Program-made: the position numbers and the translations under genes
Notes under the pieces: model-generated
What the model saw: only the letters and a program-made list of their open reading frames with translations
Told to the model about the DNA's origin: nothing
The model's database searches: none
Shown here: piece by piece, positions 18,778 to 29,947 of the stretch
How positions within the stretch are numbered: position 1 is the first letter of the stretch
How the letters are laid out: every line of letters starts with the position of its first letter
Assembly: GCF_007990245.1 (NCBI RefSeq)
Contig: NZ_BJWG01000001.1
Coordinates: forward strand, 1 to 64,000
Direction of reading: 5' to 3'
DNA from: Cellulomonas composti
Lineage (GTDB): Bacteria > Actinomycetota > Actinomycetes > Actinomycetales > Cellulomonadaceae
Length of the DNA stretch: 64,000 nucleotides

Positions 18778-19703
18778 CGCAGCGTCCGTCCGGTCAGGTC
18801 GAGGAAGACGTCCTCGAGCGTGCGGCGACCGACGGTCAGCCGGGTCGCGAGCACGTCGCGCTCGGCGAGCCACGCCGTCAGCGCGGCCACGGTGCGCGCG
18901 TCGACCCCGCCCACGACGGTGTAGGAGCCGGGTGCGATCTCGTTCACCTCAGGCGCCGACCCGGACGTGCGCAGCGCGACGGCGAGGGTGGCGAGGTCGA
19001 GGCCGGGCGTCGCGTCGAGCCGCAGCGTGCGGTCGTCGGCCGACGCGACCAGGTCGCGCACCGACCCCTCGGCGATGACCACGCCGTGGTCGACGACGAC
19101 GACGTGGTCGGCGAGGTCCTCGGCCTCGTCCATGAGGTGCGTGGTCAGCACGACCGCGACGCCCTCGTCGCGCAGCTCGCGGACCAGGTCCCAGACCGCG
19201 TGCCGGGACTGCGGGTCCATGCCCGCGCTCGGCTCGTCGAGGAACGCGACCCGCGGGCGTCCCACGACGGCCGCGGCGAGCGCGAGGCGCTGCCGCTGGC
19301 CTCCGGACAGCCGCCGCACGGTGGTCCGCGCGAACGCCCCCAGGCCGAGCCGCTCGGACAGCTCGTCGACCGGTCGCGGGTCCGCGTACATCCGGGCGAC
19401 GTGCTCGAGCATCTCTGCGGCACGCACGCCCGTCGGCAGGCCACCGTCCTGCAGCATCACGCCGACCTGGGGGCGCAGCTCGTGCGCGTCGGCGAGCGGG
19501 TCGAGTCCGAGCACGCGCACCACGCCGTCGTCGGGCCGCCGCAACCCCTCGCAGCACTCGATCGTCGTCGTCTTGCCCGCCCCGTTGGGCCCGAGCACGG
19601 CGGTGACCCGGCCCTGGTGCGCGACGAGGTCGAGCCCGTCGACCACCGCCCGCCCGTCGTAGCGCTTGACGAGACCGGCGATCTCGACTGCGGGCGTGGG
19701 CAC
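18774..19703 (-). CDS. ABC transporter ATP-binding protein
   Basis: 309 residues. Walker A GPNGAGKTT, signature LSGGQRQRLALA, Walker B VAFLDEPSAGMD, and a C-terminal regulatory segment. GTG 19703 follows a TAGACT -10 by 8 bases. It forms an operon with the overlapping permease and faces away from the carboxypeptidase gene, which ends 48 bases upstream. Confidence 0.87.
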   Translation of the reverse strand: MPTPAVEIAGLVKRYDGRAVVDGLDLVAHQGRVTAVLGPNGAGKTTTIECCEGLRRPDDGVVRVLGLDPLADAHELRPQVGVMLQDGGLPTGVRAAEMLEHVARMYADPRPVDELSERLGLGAFARTTVRRLSGGQRQRLALAAAVVGRPRVAFLDEPSAGMDPQSRHAVWDLVRELRDEGVAVVLTTHLMDEAEDLADHVVVVDHGVVIAEGSVRDLVASADDRTLRLDATPGLDLATLAVALRTSGSAPEVNEIAPGSYTVVGGVDARTVAALTAWLAERDVLATRLTVGRRTLEDVFLDLTGRTLR

Positions 19704-19711
19704 GATCGGGC

Positions 19712-19717
19712 AGTCTA
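19712..19717 (-). promoter_or_regulatory. -10 element for leaderless ABC exporter operon
   Basis: TAGACT on the minus strand, 8 bases before the GTG at 19703. Confidence 0.55.
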
Positions 19718-19750
19718 GGCCAGCGCCGCCACGGGGCGTCGGTGTCCGCG

Positions 19751-20599
19751 TCAGTACGTCGGCGCCGGGGGCAGTCCGAAGTACGCCTCGAGGGTCGGCG
19801 CGCCCGAGTCGTGGAACGTCCGGGCGAAGTCGACGCCGACGAACCGGATGTGCCAGGGCTCAGGGTCGTAGCCGGTCACGTCCGCCTGGCCCGCCGGGTA
19901 GCGCACGACGAACCCGTACTCGTAGGCGTGCTCGGCGAGCCACGCAGCCTGGGGGGTGTCCGCGAAGCACGACGAGTACGCGCGGCAGCTGCCGGTCAGG
20001 GGCCGCATGTCCGCGGCCAGTCCGGTCTGGTGCTCCGAGTAGCCGGCACGGGCCGAGAGCTCGTCGGCGCGGGCTGACCCGAGCTTGCGCCTCCACCCGT
20101 CGTACGTCGAGGCCTGCTCCGCGTAGGAGCGGTACCCGCTGCTGGCGTACATCCCGACACCGTCGGCGTCGGCGGCGGCCTCGAGCTCGCCGAGCGCGGC
20201 GGCGGCCTCGGGTCGTAGCGCATGGCCGTGACCGACCGACACGACCTCGGGCGCGAAGTCGATCGGCTGCATCGGGCGCTGCTTGTTGACGATGACGAGG
20301 TTGGTGGTGGCGTCGTCGACCTGGGCGAGCTCGTCGTCGGTCGCGGGGAACGTGCGCGTCGGGCTCGAGGTCGGCATCGGCGTGGGACTCGGCGTGGGGC
20401 TCGGAGTCGCGGTCGGGTGCGGCGACGACGTGGCGGTCGGACTGTCCACGACGACGCGGGTGCCGGTCGACGCGGTGGCGGTGGGGGCTGCGACGTCCGA
20501 CGGGTCGCCCGACGCGCTGAGCGCAGCGGCCAGTGCGGCGCCCGCGACGGCCGCGACCGCGACCGCCAGCACGGTCGTCCGGCCGTCGGCACGCACCAT
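19751..20599 (-). CDS. D-alanyl-D-alanine carboxypeptidase, VanY/M15B family
   Basis: 282 residues from ATG 20599, with gagggg 5 bases upstream. The N-terminus has a hydrophobic helix (about 10-30) and then a Thr/Pro/Ser linker (about 40-85), so the catalytic domain is outside the cell. Zinc-site motifs of M15B peptidases are present: SGYRSYAEQ, SEHQTGLAADM (His and Asp ligands) and EPWHIRF (catalytic Glu and His ligand). It would trim D-Ala from peptidoglycan stem peptides. No van regulators are nearby, so a housekeeping role is more likely than glycopeptide resistance. Confidence 0.9.
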   Translation of the reverse strand: MVRADGRTTVLAVAVAAVAGAALAAALSASGDPSDVAAPTATASTGTRVVVDSPTATSSPHPTATPSPTPSPTPMPTSSPTRTFPATDDELAQVDDATTNLVIVNKQRPMQPIDFAPEVVSVGHGHALRPEAAAALGELEAAADADGVGMYASSGYRSYAEQASTYDGWRRKLGSARADELSARAGYSEHQTGLAADMRPLTGSCRAYSSCFADTPQAAWLAEHAYEYGFVVRYPAGQADVTGYDPEPWHIRFVGVDFARTFHDSGAPTLEAYFGLPPAPTY

Positions 20600-20738
20600 G
20601 GACACCCCTCGTGCGAGCGGCACCGGCCGCGCCCACCGGACCGTCCGGCGTCGGATCCACGCTAACCCGCACGCCTGTGGGGAGCCCTGCATGTGCGCGG
20701 CGCGCCCGCAGCGTCGACCACTCCGGTGACGGCCAGGG

Positions 20739-20782
20739 GAGGGCTCGAGGTGAGGGCTCGAGGTGAGGGCTCGAGGTGAGGG
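20739..20782. repeat. 13-bp tandem repeat, 3.4 copies
   Basis: Perfect copies of gagggctcgaggt start at 20739, 20752 and 20765, followed by a partial copy. The array sits just upstream of the sufR promoter region, about 80 bases before the start codon. Apart from this and the palindrome at 20812, gap 20600-20863 holds nothing recognisable. Confidence 0.85.
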
Positions 20783-20811
20783 AAGGTTGGCCTTGCTTGC
20801 GCAGGATGAAT

Positions 20812-20833
20812 TTGGAAACGACGATGTTGCCAA
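20812..20833. promoter_or_regulatory. Candidate SufR operator
   Basis: Inverted repeat TTGGAAAC-N6-GTTGCCAA (7 of 8 positions pair) in an AT-rich island 31 bases before the sufR start. Its core AAAC-N6-GTTG differs by one base from the CAAC-N6-GTTG operator described for cyanobacterial SufR, which supports autoregulation of the suf operon by its own first gene. Confidence 0.55.
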
Positions 20834-20863
20834 TATCAACGCCCGACGACCGCGGAGGTGAGC

Positions 20864-21622
20864 ATGAGCACGACCCTCCCGCTCGAGCACACCCCGGCAC
20901 CGGACGTCGACGCCGGTACCCGTCAGCGCGTGCTGGAGCTGGTCGTGACCGACGGTCCGATCACCGCGTCGACCCTGGCCGAGCGGCTCGACCTGACGCC
21001 GGCCGCCATCCGGCGCCACATCCTCGCGCTCGAGCAGGCCGACCAGATCAGCGTGCACGAGTCGTCCTCCGCCTCGCCGGTGCGCCGCGGCCGCCCCGCG
21101 CGCCGCTACGTGGTCACCAACCACGGGCAGGCGGGACTGGCGCACCGGTACGCCGAGATCGCGCAGCAGGCACTCGACTTCCTGCGGGACTCGGCCGGCG
21201 CCGAAGCGCTCGACGGCTTCGCTCGGGCGCGCGCGGCGGAGCTCACGGCGCGCATCGCGCCTGCGCTCGTCGACGCGGGTTCGGACGTGTCCCATCGGGC
21301 CGAGGTCCTCGCGAACGCGCTGACCGTCGAGGGCTACGCCGCGTCCGCGCGGCCCGTGCCCGGCACGCACGTCGTCCAGCTCTGCCAGGGTCACTGCCCG
21401 GTCCAGGACGTCGCGCACGAGTTCCCGCAGCTGTGCGAGGCCGAGACCAAGGCCATCTCCGACCTGCTCGGCGTGCACGTGCAGCGGCTGTCGACGCTGG
21501 CCGCAGGCGGCCACGTCTGCACGACGAGCATCCCCACGGTCACGCCGGGCTTCGGGTCCGCGACGACCAGCACCACACCACCCGCTGCCCCCGCGACGTC
21601 CCCGGAAGGAACGACTCGATGA
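20864..21622 (+). CDS. sufR: SufR, iron-sulfur-dependent repressor of the suf operon
   Basis: 252 residues. An N-terminal winged helix (about 15-75, [21 protein letters not shown]) precedes a sensor domain with four cysteines, Cys174, Cys178, Cys191 and Cys219 ([20 protein letters not shown]), likely ligands of a [4Fe-4S] cluster as in the SufR family. With cluster the protein represses; when it is lost, suf transcription rises. ATG 20864 has ggagg 5 bases upstream. First gene of an unbroken operon reaching 27653; its stop overlaps the sufB start. Confidence 0.92.
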   Translation: MSTTLPLEHTPAPDVDAGTRQRVLELVVTDGPITASTLAERLDLTPAAIRRHILALEQADQISVHESSSASPVRRGRPARRYVVTNHGQAGLAHRYAEIAQQALDFLRDSAGAEALDGFARARAAELTARIAPALVDAGSDVSHRAEVLANALTVEGYAASARPVPGTHVVQLCQGHCPVQDVAHEFPQLCEAETKAISDLLGVHVQRLSTLAAGGHVCTTSIPTVTPGFGSATTSTTPPAAPATSPEGTTR

Positions 21623-23049
21623 GTGCACCCACGCAGGAGCCGATGACCCAGGACGAGGCGATCGCCTCGATCGGCAACTACAACTACGGCTGGCACGACG
21701 AGGACGTCGCGGGTGCGACGGCGCGCCGTGGCCTGTCCGAGGACGTCGTGCGCGACATCTCGCGGCTCAAGAACGAGCCCGAGTGGATGCTCAAGACGCG
21801 GCTCAAGTCGCTGCGCATGTTCGACAAGAAGCCGATGCCCTGGTGGGGCGCCGACCTGTCGGGCATCGACTTCGACAACATCAAGTACTTCGTGCGCTCG
21901 ACCGAGAAGCAGGCGGCGAGCTGGGAGGACCTGCCCGAGGACATCCGCAGCACGTACGACCGGCTCGGCATCCCGGAGGCGGAGAAGCAGCGTCTCGTGG
22001 CCGGCGTCGCCGCGCAGTACGAGTCCGAGGTGGTCTACCACCAGATCCAGGAGTCGCTCGAGGAGCAGGGCGTCATCTTCCTCGACACCGACACGGGCCT
22101 GCGCGAGCACCCGGAGATCTTCGAGCAGTACTTCGGCTCGGTCATCCCGCCCGGGGACAACAAGTTCGCGTCGCTCAACACCGCGGTGTGGTCGGGCGGC
22201 TCGTTCGTCTACGTCCCGCCGGGTGTGCACGTCGAGATCCCGTTGCAGGCCTACTTCCGCATCAACACGGAGAACATGGGTCAGTTCGAGCGGACGCTGA
22301 TCATCGCCGACGAGGGCTCCTACGTGCACTACGTCGAGGGCTGCACCGCCCCCGTGTACTCGTCGGACTCGCTGCACTCCGCGGTCGTCGAGATCATCGT
22401 CAAGAAGAACGCCCGCGTGCGGTACACGACCATCCAGAACTGGTCGAACAACGTCTACAACCTCGTGACGAAGCGGGCGACCGCGGCCGAGGGCGCGACG
22501 ATGGAGTGGGTCGACGGCAACATCGGCTCCAAGGTCACCATGAAGTACCCGGCGATCTACCTCATGGGCGAGCACGCGCGCGGCGAGACGCTGTCGATCG
22601 CGTTCGCGGGTGAGGGCCAGCACCAGGACGCGGGCTCCAAGATGGTGCACGCCGCACCGCACACCTCGTCGTCCATCGTGTCGAAGTCGGTCGCCCGCGG
22701 CGGCGGTCGCACGTCCTACCGCGGCCTCGTGCAGATCCTCGAGGGTGCCTCGCACAGCGCGTCCAACGTGCTGTGCGACGCGCTGCTCGTCGACCAGATC
22801 TCGCGTTCGGACACCTACCCGTACGTCGACGTCCGCGAGGACGACGTGTCGATGGGTCACGAGGCCACGGTGTCGCGCGTGAGTGAGGACCAGCTGTTCT
22901 ACCTGATGTCCCGAGGCATGCCCGAGACCGAGGCCATGGCCATGATCGTGCGTGGGTTCGTCGAGCCCATCGCGCGTGAGCTGCCCATGGAGTACGCCCT
23001 CGAGCTGAACCGCCTCATCGAGCTGCAGATGGAAGGGGCCGTCGGCTGA
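21619..23049 (+). CDS. sufB: SufB, Fe-S scaffold subunit
   Basis: 476 residues, full length. Characteristic stretches are [31 protein letters not shown] (conserved Cys), [16 protein letters not shown] and the C-terminal [15 protein letters not shown]. With SufC and SufD it forms the SufBC2D scaffold on which clusters are built. ATG 21619 overlaps the sufR stop. Confidence 0.97.
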   Translation: MSAPTQEPMTQDEAIASIGNYNYGWHDEDVAGATARRGLSEDVVRDISRLKNEPEWMLKTRLKSLRMFDKKPMPWWGADLSGIDFDNIKYFVRSTEKQAASWEDLPEDIRSTYDRLGIPEAEKQRLVAGVAAQYESEVVYHQIQESLEEQGVIFLDTDTGLREHPEIFEQYFGSVIPPGDNKFASLNTAVWSGGSFVYVPPGVHVEIPLQAYFRINTENMGQFERTLIIADEGSYVHYVEGCTAPVYSSDSLHSAVVEIIVKKNARVRYTTIQNWSNNVYNLVTKRATAAEGATMEWVDGNIGSKVTMKYPAIYLMGEHARGETLSIAFAGEGQHQDAGSKMVHAAPHTSSSIVSKSVARGGGRTSYRGLVQILEGASHSASNVLCDALLVDQISRSDTYPYVDVREDDVSMGHEATVSRVSEDQLFYLMSRGMPETEAMAMIVRGFVEPIARELPMEYALELNRLIELQMEGAVG

Positions 23050-24350
23050 TGACGACCACCATGAACGAGTCGGGGCTGTCCACCGACCACTCCCGCGCTG
23101 TCGCGGACGGCGAGCACACGCACGGCGTCGGCGGCACACCGCAGTCGTCGCGTGCCGAGCGGCTCGCGTCCTTCGACGTCGCCGACTTCCCCGTGCCGAA
23201 CGGGCGTGAGGAGGAGTGGCGCTTCTCGCCGATCGGCCGGATCGCGCCGCTGTTCGCCGCCGCGACCGACGGCGTGCTCGACGGGCACGGCGTCCTGACC
23301 ACGGTCGTCGAGTCGCCCGAGGCGACGGTCGAGATCGTCGAGCGCGGCGACGACCGCCTCGGGGTCGTCGGCAAGCCCGGCGACCGCACGGCCGCCGTGG
23401 CCTGGGCCTCGGCGTCGCGCGCGACGCTCGTGACCCTGCCGCGCGAGGCGGTCGCCTCCAAGGTGACCTCGATCCGCGTCGAGGGCGTCGAGGGCGCGGG
23501 CACGCACGACGCGCCGCTCGAGCCGACCGCGTCGCACCTGGTCATCCGCGCGCGCGAGCTGTCCGAGGGCACGGTCGTCATCGACCACGTCGGTCACGCG
23601 GTGCTCACCGAGACCGTCGAGATCGTCGCGGAGGACGGTGCCCACCTCACGGTGGTGTCCGTGCACGACTGGGCCGAGGGTTCGGTGCACGCCGCCTCGC
23701 ACCGCATCAAGGTCGGGCGCGACGCGACGGTCAAGCACATCGTCGTCACGCTCGGCGGCGACGTCGTGCGCGTCACGCCGGACGCGGAGTTCTCCGGCGA
23801 GGGCGGCTCGGTCACGATGATCGGGCTGTACTTCGCGGACGCCGGTCAGCACCAGGAGCACCGCCTGTTCGTCGACCACGCCGAGCAGAGCTGCATCTCG
23901 CGCGTGACCTACAAGGGCGCGCTGCAGGGTGCCGGTGCACACACGGTCTGGGTCGGCGACGTGCTGATCCGGGCCGAGGCCGAGGGCACCGACACCTACG
24001 AGCTCAACCGCAACCTCGTGCTCACCGACGGTGCGCGCGCGGACTCGGTGCCGAACCTCGAGATCGAGACCGGTCTCATCGAGGGTGCCGGGCACGCTTC
24101 GGCCACCGGTCGCTTCGACGACGAGCAGCTCTTCTACCTGCGGGCACGTGGCATCCCGGAGCCCGACGCGCGCCGTCTCGTCGTGCGCGGGTTCTTCGCG
24201 GAGCTCGTGCACGAGATCGGCGTCCCGGAGGTCGAGGAGCGGCTGCTGGCCGCGATCGAGGCCGAGCTCGAGGAGTCGATGTCGGTGCTCGACCGGGTCG
24301 CTGTCGACGACGGTGCGCAGGCGGGGGTCGCTCCCGAGGCCACTGCATGA
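23049..24350 (+). CDS. sufD: SufD, Fe-S scaffold subunit
   Basis: 433 residues, paralogous to SufB, with right-handed beta-helix core and C-terminal FDDEQLFYLRARGIPEPDARR, GFFAELVHEIG. The conserved His of SufD occurs in DAGQHQEHRLFVDHAEQ. It pairs with SufB and binds SufC. The start shares one base with the sufB stop (TGATG), and its stop overlaps the ferredoxin-like gene. Confidence 0.96.
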   Translation: MTTTMNESGLSTDHSRAVADGEHTHGVGGTPQSSRAERLASFDVADFPVPNGREEEWRFSPIGRIAPLFAAATDGVLDGHGVLTTVVESPEATVEIVERGDDRLGVVGKPGDRTAAVAWASASRATLVTLPREAVASKVTSIRVEGVEGAGTHDAPLEPTASHLVIRARELSEGTVVIDHVGHAVLTETVEIVAEDGAHLTVVSVHDWAEGSVHAASHRIKVGRDATVKHIVVTLGGDVVRVTPDAEFSGEGGSVTMIGLYFADAGQHQEHRLFVDHAEQSCISRVTYKGALQGAGAHTVWVGDVLIRAEAEGTDTYELNRNLVLTDGARADSVPNLEIETGLIEGAGHASATGRFDDEQLFYLRARGIPEPDARRLVVRGFFAELVHEIGVPEVEERLLAAIEAELEESMSVLDRVAVDDGAQAGVAPEATA

Positions 24351-24679
24351 GCGCGCAGCTCGCATGCTTCGCGTCCGACGTGCCCGTCGGGGGCACGCTG
24401 CGCGTCGAGCTCGAGGCCGACAGCGGCACCGTCGAGGTCGCGGTCGTGCGCGACGACGACGGTGAGCTGCACGCGATCAGCGACATCTGCTCGCACGGCG
24501 CCGTCTCGCTGTCCGACGGCGAGGTCGACGGCTGCACGATCGAGTGCTGGCTGCACGGGTCGCGCTTCGACCTGCGCACCGGCAAGCCGCTCGGCCCACC
24601 CGCCGTCACCCCCGTCCCCGTCTACCCCGTGACCCTCGACGGCGAGCGTGTGCTCGTCGACGTGGATCGCCCCCTCTGA
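24347..24679 (+). CDS. Rieske-type non-heme ferredoxin in the suf operon
   Basis: 110 residues. It has a complete Rieske [2Fe-2S] site: Cys48-X-His50 (CSHG) and Cys67-X2-His70 (CWLHGS). The fold and length match small Rieske ferredoxins that serve oxygenases, but this gene lies inside actinobacterial suf operons between sufD and sufC, overlapping the sufD stop. A role as electron donor or cluster acceptor in SUF assembly is inferred from position. Confidence 0.9.
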   Translation: MSAQLACFASDVPVGGTLRVELEADSGTVEVAVVRDDDGELHAISDICSHGAVSLSDGEVDGCTIECWLHGSRFDLRTGKPLGPPAVTPVPVYPVTLDGERVLVDVDRPL

Positions 24680-24708
24680 GCCCCTCTCTGACCTAGGAGC
24701 ACCCCCGC

Positions 24709-27326
<2,618 letters not shown>

Positions 27327-27330
<4 letters not shown>

Positions 27331-27653
27331 GTACCGAGTCGTCGCCCGTCAACGTCGCCGACGTCGAGGAGGCCATGCGCGACGTCATCGACCCCGAGCT
27401 CGGGATCAACGTCGTGGATCTCGGCCTCGTCTACGGCATCGTGCTGGAGCAGAACAACACCGCGGTCATCGACATGACGCTCACGTCGGCGGCCTGCCCG
27501 CTAACGGACGTCATCGAGGACCAGTCGGCGCAGGCGCTCGACGGCATCGTCGACGGCTTCCGCATCAACTGGGTGTGGATGCCGCCGTGGGGTCCCGAGA
27601 AGATCACCTCGGACGGTCGCGAGCAGATGCGGGCCCTGGGCTTCAACATCTGA
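27327..27653 (+). CDS. sufT: SufT-like DUF59 metal-sulfur cluster assembly factor
   Basis: 108 residues, MIP18/DUF59 family. The signature VEEAMRDVIDPELGINVVDLG and the Cys of TSAACPLTDVIEDQ, with the C-terminal WMPPWGPEKITSDGREQMR, are typical. Proteins of this family help mature Fe-S targets. Last gene of the suf operon (the place of Rv1466 in M. tuberculosis). Confidence 0.93.
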
Positions 27654-27885
27654 GCTGCCCCGCTCGCCGCGCGCGACCTGGTCGCCGTCGTCGCGCAACG
27701 GCCCTACCGGTTCGCGGGCACGATCGAGGACAACCTGCGCCCGGCCCGGCCCGCTGCGTCGGACGACGAGCTCGCGACGGCGTGCCCGGCGGGCGGCGCT
27801 GGACGCCACGCTCGAGCGCGCGCCCGCGCACCTCGCCGCGTCGGGCGGGGCGTACGCCCGCCTGCTGGCCCGCCAGACGACGGAC
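27654..27885 (+). pseudogene. Fragment of an ABC exporter ATPase gene (CydC/CydD-like), internally deleted
   Basis: Directly after the sufT stop, in the same frame, the sequence reads DLVAVVAQRPYRFAGTIEDN and ASDDELATA, which is the Q-loop region of an ABC exporter nucleotide-binding domain. After a +1 shift (from 27790) it continues RAALDATLERAPAHLAASGG and AYARLLARQ, the helix after the Q-loop joined to the usual exporter C-terminus. Walker A, the signature and Walker B are missing. A deletion of roughly 100 codons plus a frameshift, and the lack of any start, make this a decayed remnant. Confidence 0.65.
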
Positions 27886-27939
27886 GAGCCGAGGGTCTCG
27901 TCAGGCAGTCGGGGGACCCGTTGCCGTCGCGCAGGCCCG

Positions 27940-28986
27940 TCAGGACTTCTTCGGCTTGGCCTTGGGGGCGCGCAGGCGCAGCCAGCGGCTCTGGCCCTCC
28001 TCGCGGAGCTCGACCTGCCCGTTGCGCGAGCGCAGGAAGTCGGTGAACGTCGGGTAGCCGAGCGCCTGCTCGTTGTACTGCGGGTTCAGGCGCTTCATCT
28101 GCGCCTTGACGGTCGCCGCCGGGCTCCAGCCGTCGTCGTCCTTCCCGACGAGCCCGAGCGCCTTGATCAGCAGCCGGGTCGCGCCCGGGCCGCCGATCGG
28201 CTGACCCGTCGGCGTCGGTGAGCTGTCGGCCTCCGAGACCGAGGGCGGCGCGGCGGCGCGGGTCGCGCGGCGGGACGTCGGCGCCGGTGCGGGCTCGCTC
28301 GGCTCGGCCGGGGGAGCGTCGCCGTCGCCACCCGCCTCGGCCGGCGCGGCCGGCTCGGCCTGCTCGTCGTCCGCCGGCTCGGACGGGGCGGCGTCGGGGC
28401 CGGGCTCGTCGTCGGCGTCCTCGAGCTCGTCGTCGTCGGACCGCACGACCTCGTCGTAGTACTCGAACTCGTCGCAAGCGGAGATCAGCGCGCGGCTGGT
28501 GCCGCCGGGCACGCCGATGCCCACGACGACGCGGCCCAGGCGGCGGCAGCGCTGCGCGAGGGCGATGTAGTCGGAGTCGCCCGCGACGATGACGACGTGC
28601 GTGATGTCGGGCAGCCGGAACAGGTCCTCGAGCACGTCGACCGCGAGCCGGATGTCGGCGCCGTTCTTGGTGCCGGACGCGGGGAAGAGCTGCGTGAGGT
28701 CGATCGCCCGGTCGACGAGCTGGCGTTTGTACGTCGCGTTGGCGGGGACGGACCAGTCCGCGTAGGCGCGCGCGACGGCGACGGTGCCGAACGAGGAGGC
28801 GAAGTCGAGGATCGCGCTGACGTCGACGCGGGCGTCGTCGAGCCGGGCGGCGACCTCCTTGCGGGCGTCGCGCGCGTTCTCCTTGCGCCACGCGCCGTCG
28901 CCGTGCAGCTGGTCGTACCGCGAGATCACGATGTTGTCGAAGTCGATGTAGACCGCCGCGCGGTCGGTGTCCGTCAGCTCCGGCAT
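27940..28986 (-). CDS. NYN-domain (PIN-like) protein with C-terminal OST-HTH/LOTUS domain
   Basis: 348 residues. The N-terminal NYN nuclease fold (about 10-165) has acidic motifs YIDFDNI, NGADIRLAVD and VAGDSDY that would bind metal. A disordered Glu/Asp/Ala/Pro-rich linker (about 175-265) leads to a LOTUS-like winged helix (about 275-340, DGWSPAATVKAQMKRLNPQY to RWLRLR). Such proteins are presumed RNA-binding endoribonucleases; no target is known here. ATG 28986 has ggagg 4 bases upstream. Confidence 0.82.
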   Translation of the reverse strand: MPELTDTDRAAVYIDFDNIVISRYDQLHGDGAWRKENARDARKEVAARLDDARVDVSAILDFASSFGTVAVARAYADWSVPANATYKRQLVDRAIDLTQLFPASGTKNGADIRLAVDVLEDLFRLPDITHVVIVAGDSDYIALAQRCRRLGRVVVGIGVPGGTSRALISACDEFEYYDEVVRSDDDELEDADDEPGPDAAPSEPADDEQAEPAAPAEAGGDGDAPPAEPSEPAPAPTSRRATRAAAPPSVSEADSSPTPTGQPIGGPGATRLLIKALGLVGKDDDGWSPAATVKAQMKRLNPQYNEQALGYPTFTDFLRSRNGQVELREEGQSRWLRLRAPKAKPKKS

Positions 28987-29008
28987 GGGGCCTCCTTGGC
29001 TCGCCCCG

Positions 29009-29014
29009 ACCCTA
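29009..29014 (-). promoter_or_regulatory. Probable -10 element for the NYN gene
   Basis: TAGGGT on the minus strand would start a transcript about 15 bases before the ATG at 28986, leaving just enough leader for its ggagg ribosome site. Confidence 0.4.
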
Positions 29015-29053
29015 CCGGCCGGCACGGGCGCGCTCGTCGGGCTCGTGGGCCCC

Positions 29054-29947
29054 TCAGAGCGGGTCCGCCGCGAACGTGTCGCACGCCGCGAGCTCGCCCT
29101 GCTCGTACCCGACGAGGAACCACCGTTCGCGCTGCTCGCTCGAGCCGTGCGTCCACGCGTCGGGGTTCACACCGCCCGACGACTGCTCCTGGATGTGGTC
29201 GTCGCCGACGGCCGCGGCGGCGTCGAGCGCCTGCGCGAGCTCGGCCCTCGTGATCGGGTCGAGGTAGGCGACGCCGGTGTCGGGGTCGACGGTCGACGCC
29301 GCGTGACCCGCCCACAGCCCCGCGTAGCAGTCGGCCTGCAGCTCGACGCGTACGGAGTCGGAGCCGGCGCCGGTGTCACCGCGGTCGGCGTCGTCGAACA
29401 CGCCGGTCGCGTGCTGGATGTGGTGGCCGTACTCGTGCGCGTACACGTACATCTCGGCGAGCGGACCGCCCTGCGCACCGAACTCGCTGGTCAGCAGGTC
29501 GAAGAAGCCGAGGTCGAGGTAGATCGTCCGGTCGCCAGGGCAGTAGAACGGGCCCGACGACGACGAGGCCTGACCGCATGCCGTCGACACCGCGGACTCG
29601 AACTCGGCCGCCTCGGGGATGTCGACGCCCGCGGCCTGCAGCGTCGGGGCCCAGTAGGTGTCGAGCGAGTCGAGCGTCGCGGACAGCCGGCACGCGCGGT
29701 CGGTGTTGGCCTGCTCGGCGGTGCACTCGCCGATGGTCGCGTCGTCCTCGACCTCGCCCGTGCCGCCGTCACCGAGCAGCGCACCGAGGTCCGGTCCGCC
29801 GCCCAGCAGCATGATCGCGAGTACGACGAGCAGGCCGAGCCCGCCGACACCGCCGCCGATCGCGACACCCCGGGTACCCCCGCGGCCGCCGCCGCGCCGC
29901 GACTGCACGCGGCCGCCGCCGAAGCTGCCGCCCTCCTGGAAGGTCAT
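29054..29947 (-). CDS. Neutral zinc metallopeptidase, YpfJ family
   Basis: 297 residues. Gly-rich N-terminus with one membrane helix (about 28-48), then an extracytoplasmic domain with the zinc motif HEYGHHIQ and downstream ELQADCYAGLWAGHA (third ligand Glu), as in PF04228 peptidases. Cys residues in GQASSSSGPFYCPGDRTIYLD support export. Substrate unknown. ATG 29947 overlaps the stop of the ECF T component (ATGA), so it is translated with the biotin transporter operon. Confidence 0.88.
   Translation of the reverse strand: MTFQEGGSFGGGRVQSRRGGGRGGTRGVAIGGGVGGLGLLVVLAIMLLGGGPDLGALLGDGGTGEVEDDATIGECTAEQANTDRACRLSATLDSLDTYWAPTLQAAGVDIPEAAEFESAVSTACGQASSSSGPFYCPGDRTIYLDLGFFDLLTSEFGAQGGPLAEMYVYAHEYGHHIQHATGVFDDADRGDTGAGSDSVRVELQADCYAGLWAGHAASTVDPDTGVAYLDPITRAELAQALDAAAAVGDDHIQEQSSGGVNPDAWTHGSSEQRERWFLVGYEQGELAACDTFAADPL

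Noticed and set aside
19751..20599. Glycopeptide resistance gene vanY
   Set aside because: Family match is clear, but no vanR/S/H/A/X genes are nearby; a cell-wall housekeeping carboxypeptidase is the simpler reading.
20783..20801. IdeR/DtxR box before sufR
   Set aside because: aaggttggccttgcttgc resembles the left half of the iron box, but only about 10 of 19 positions fit and the right half is missing.
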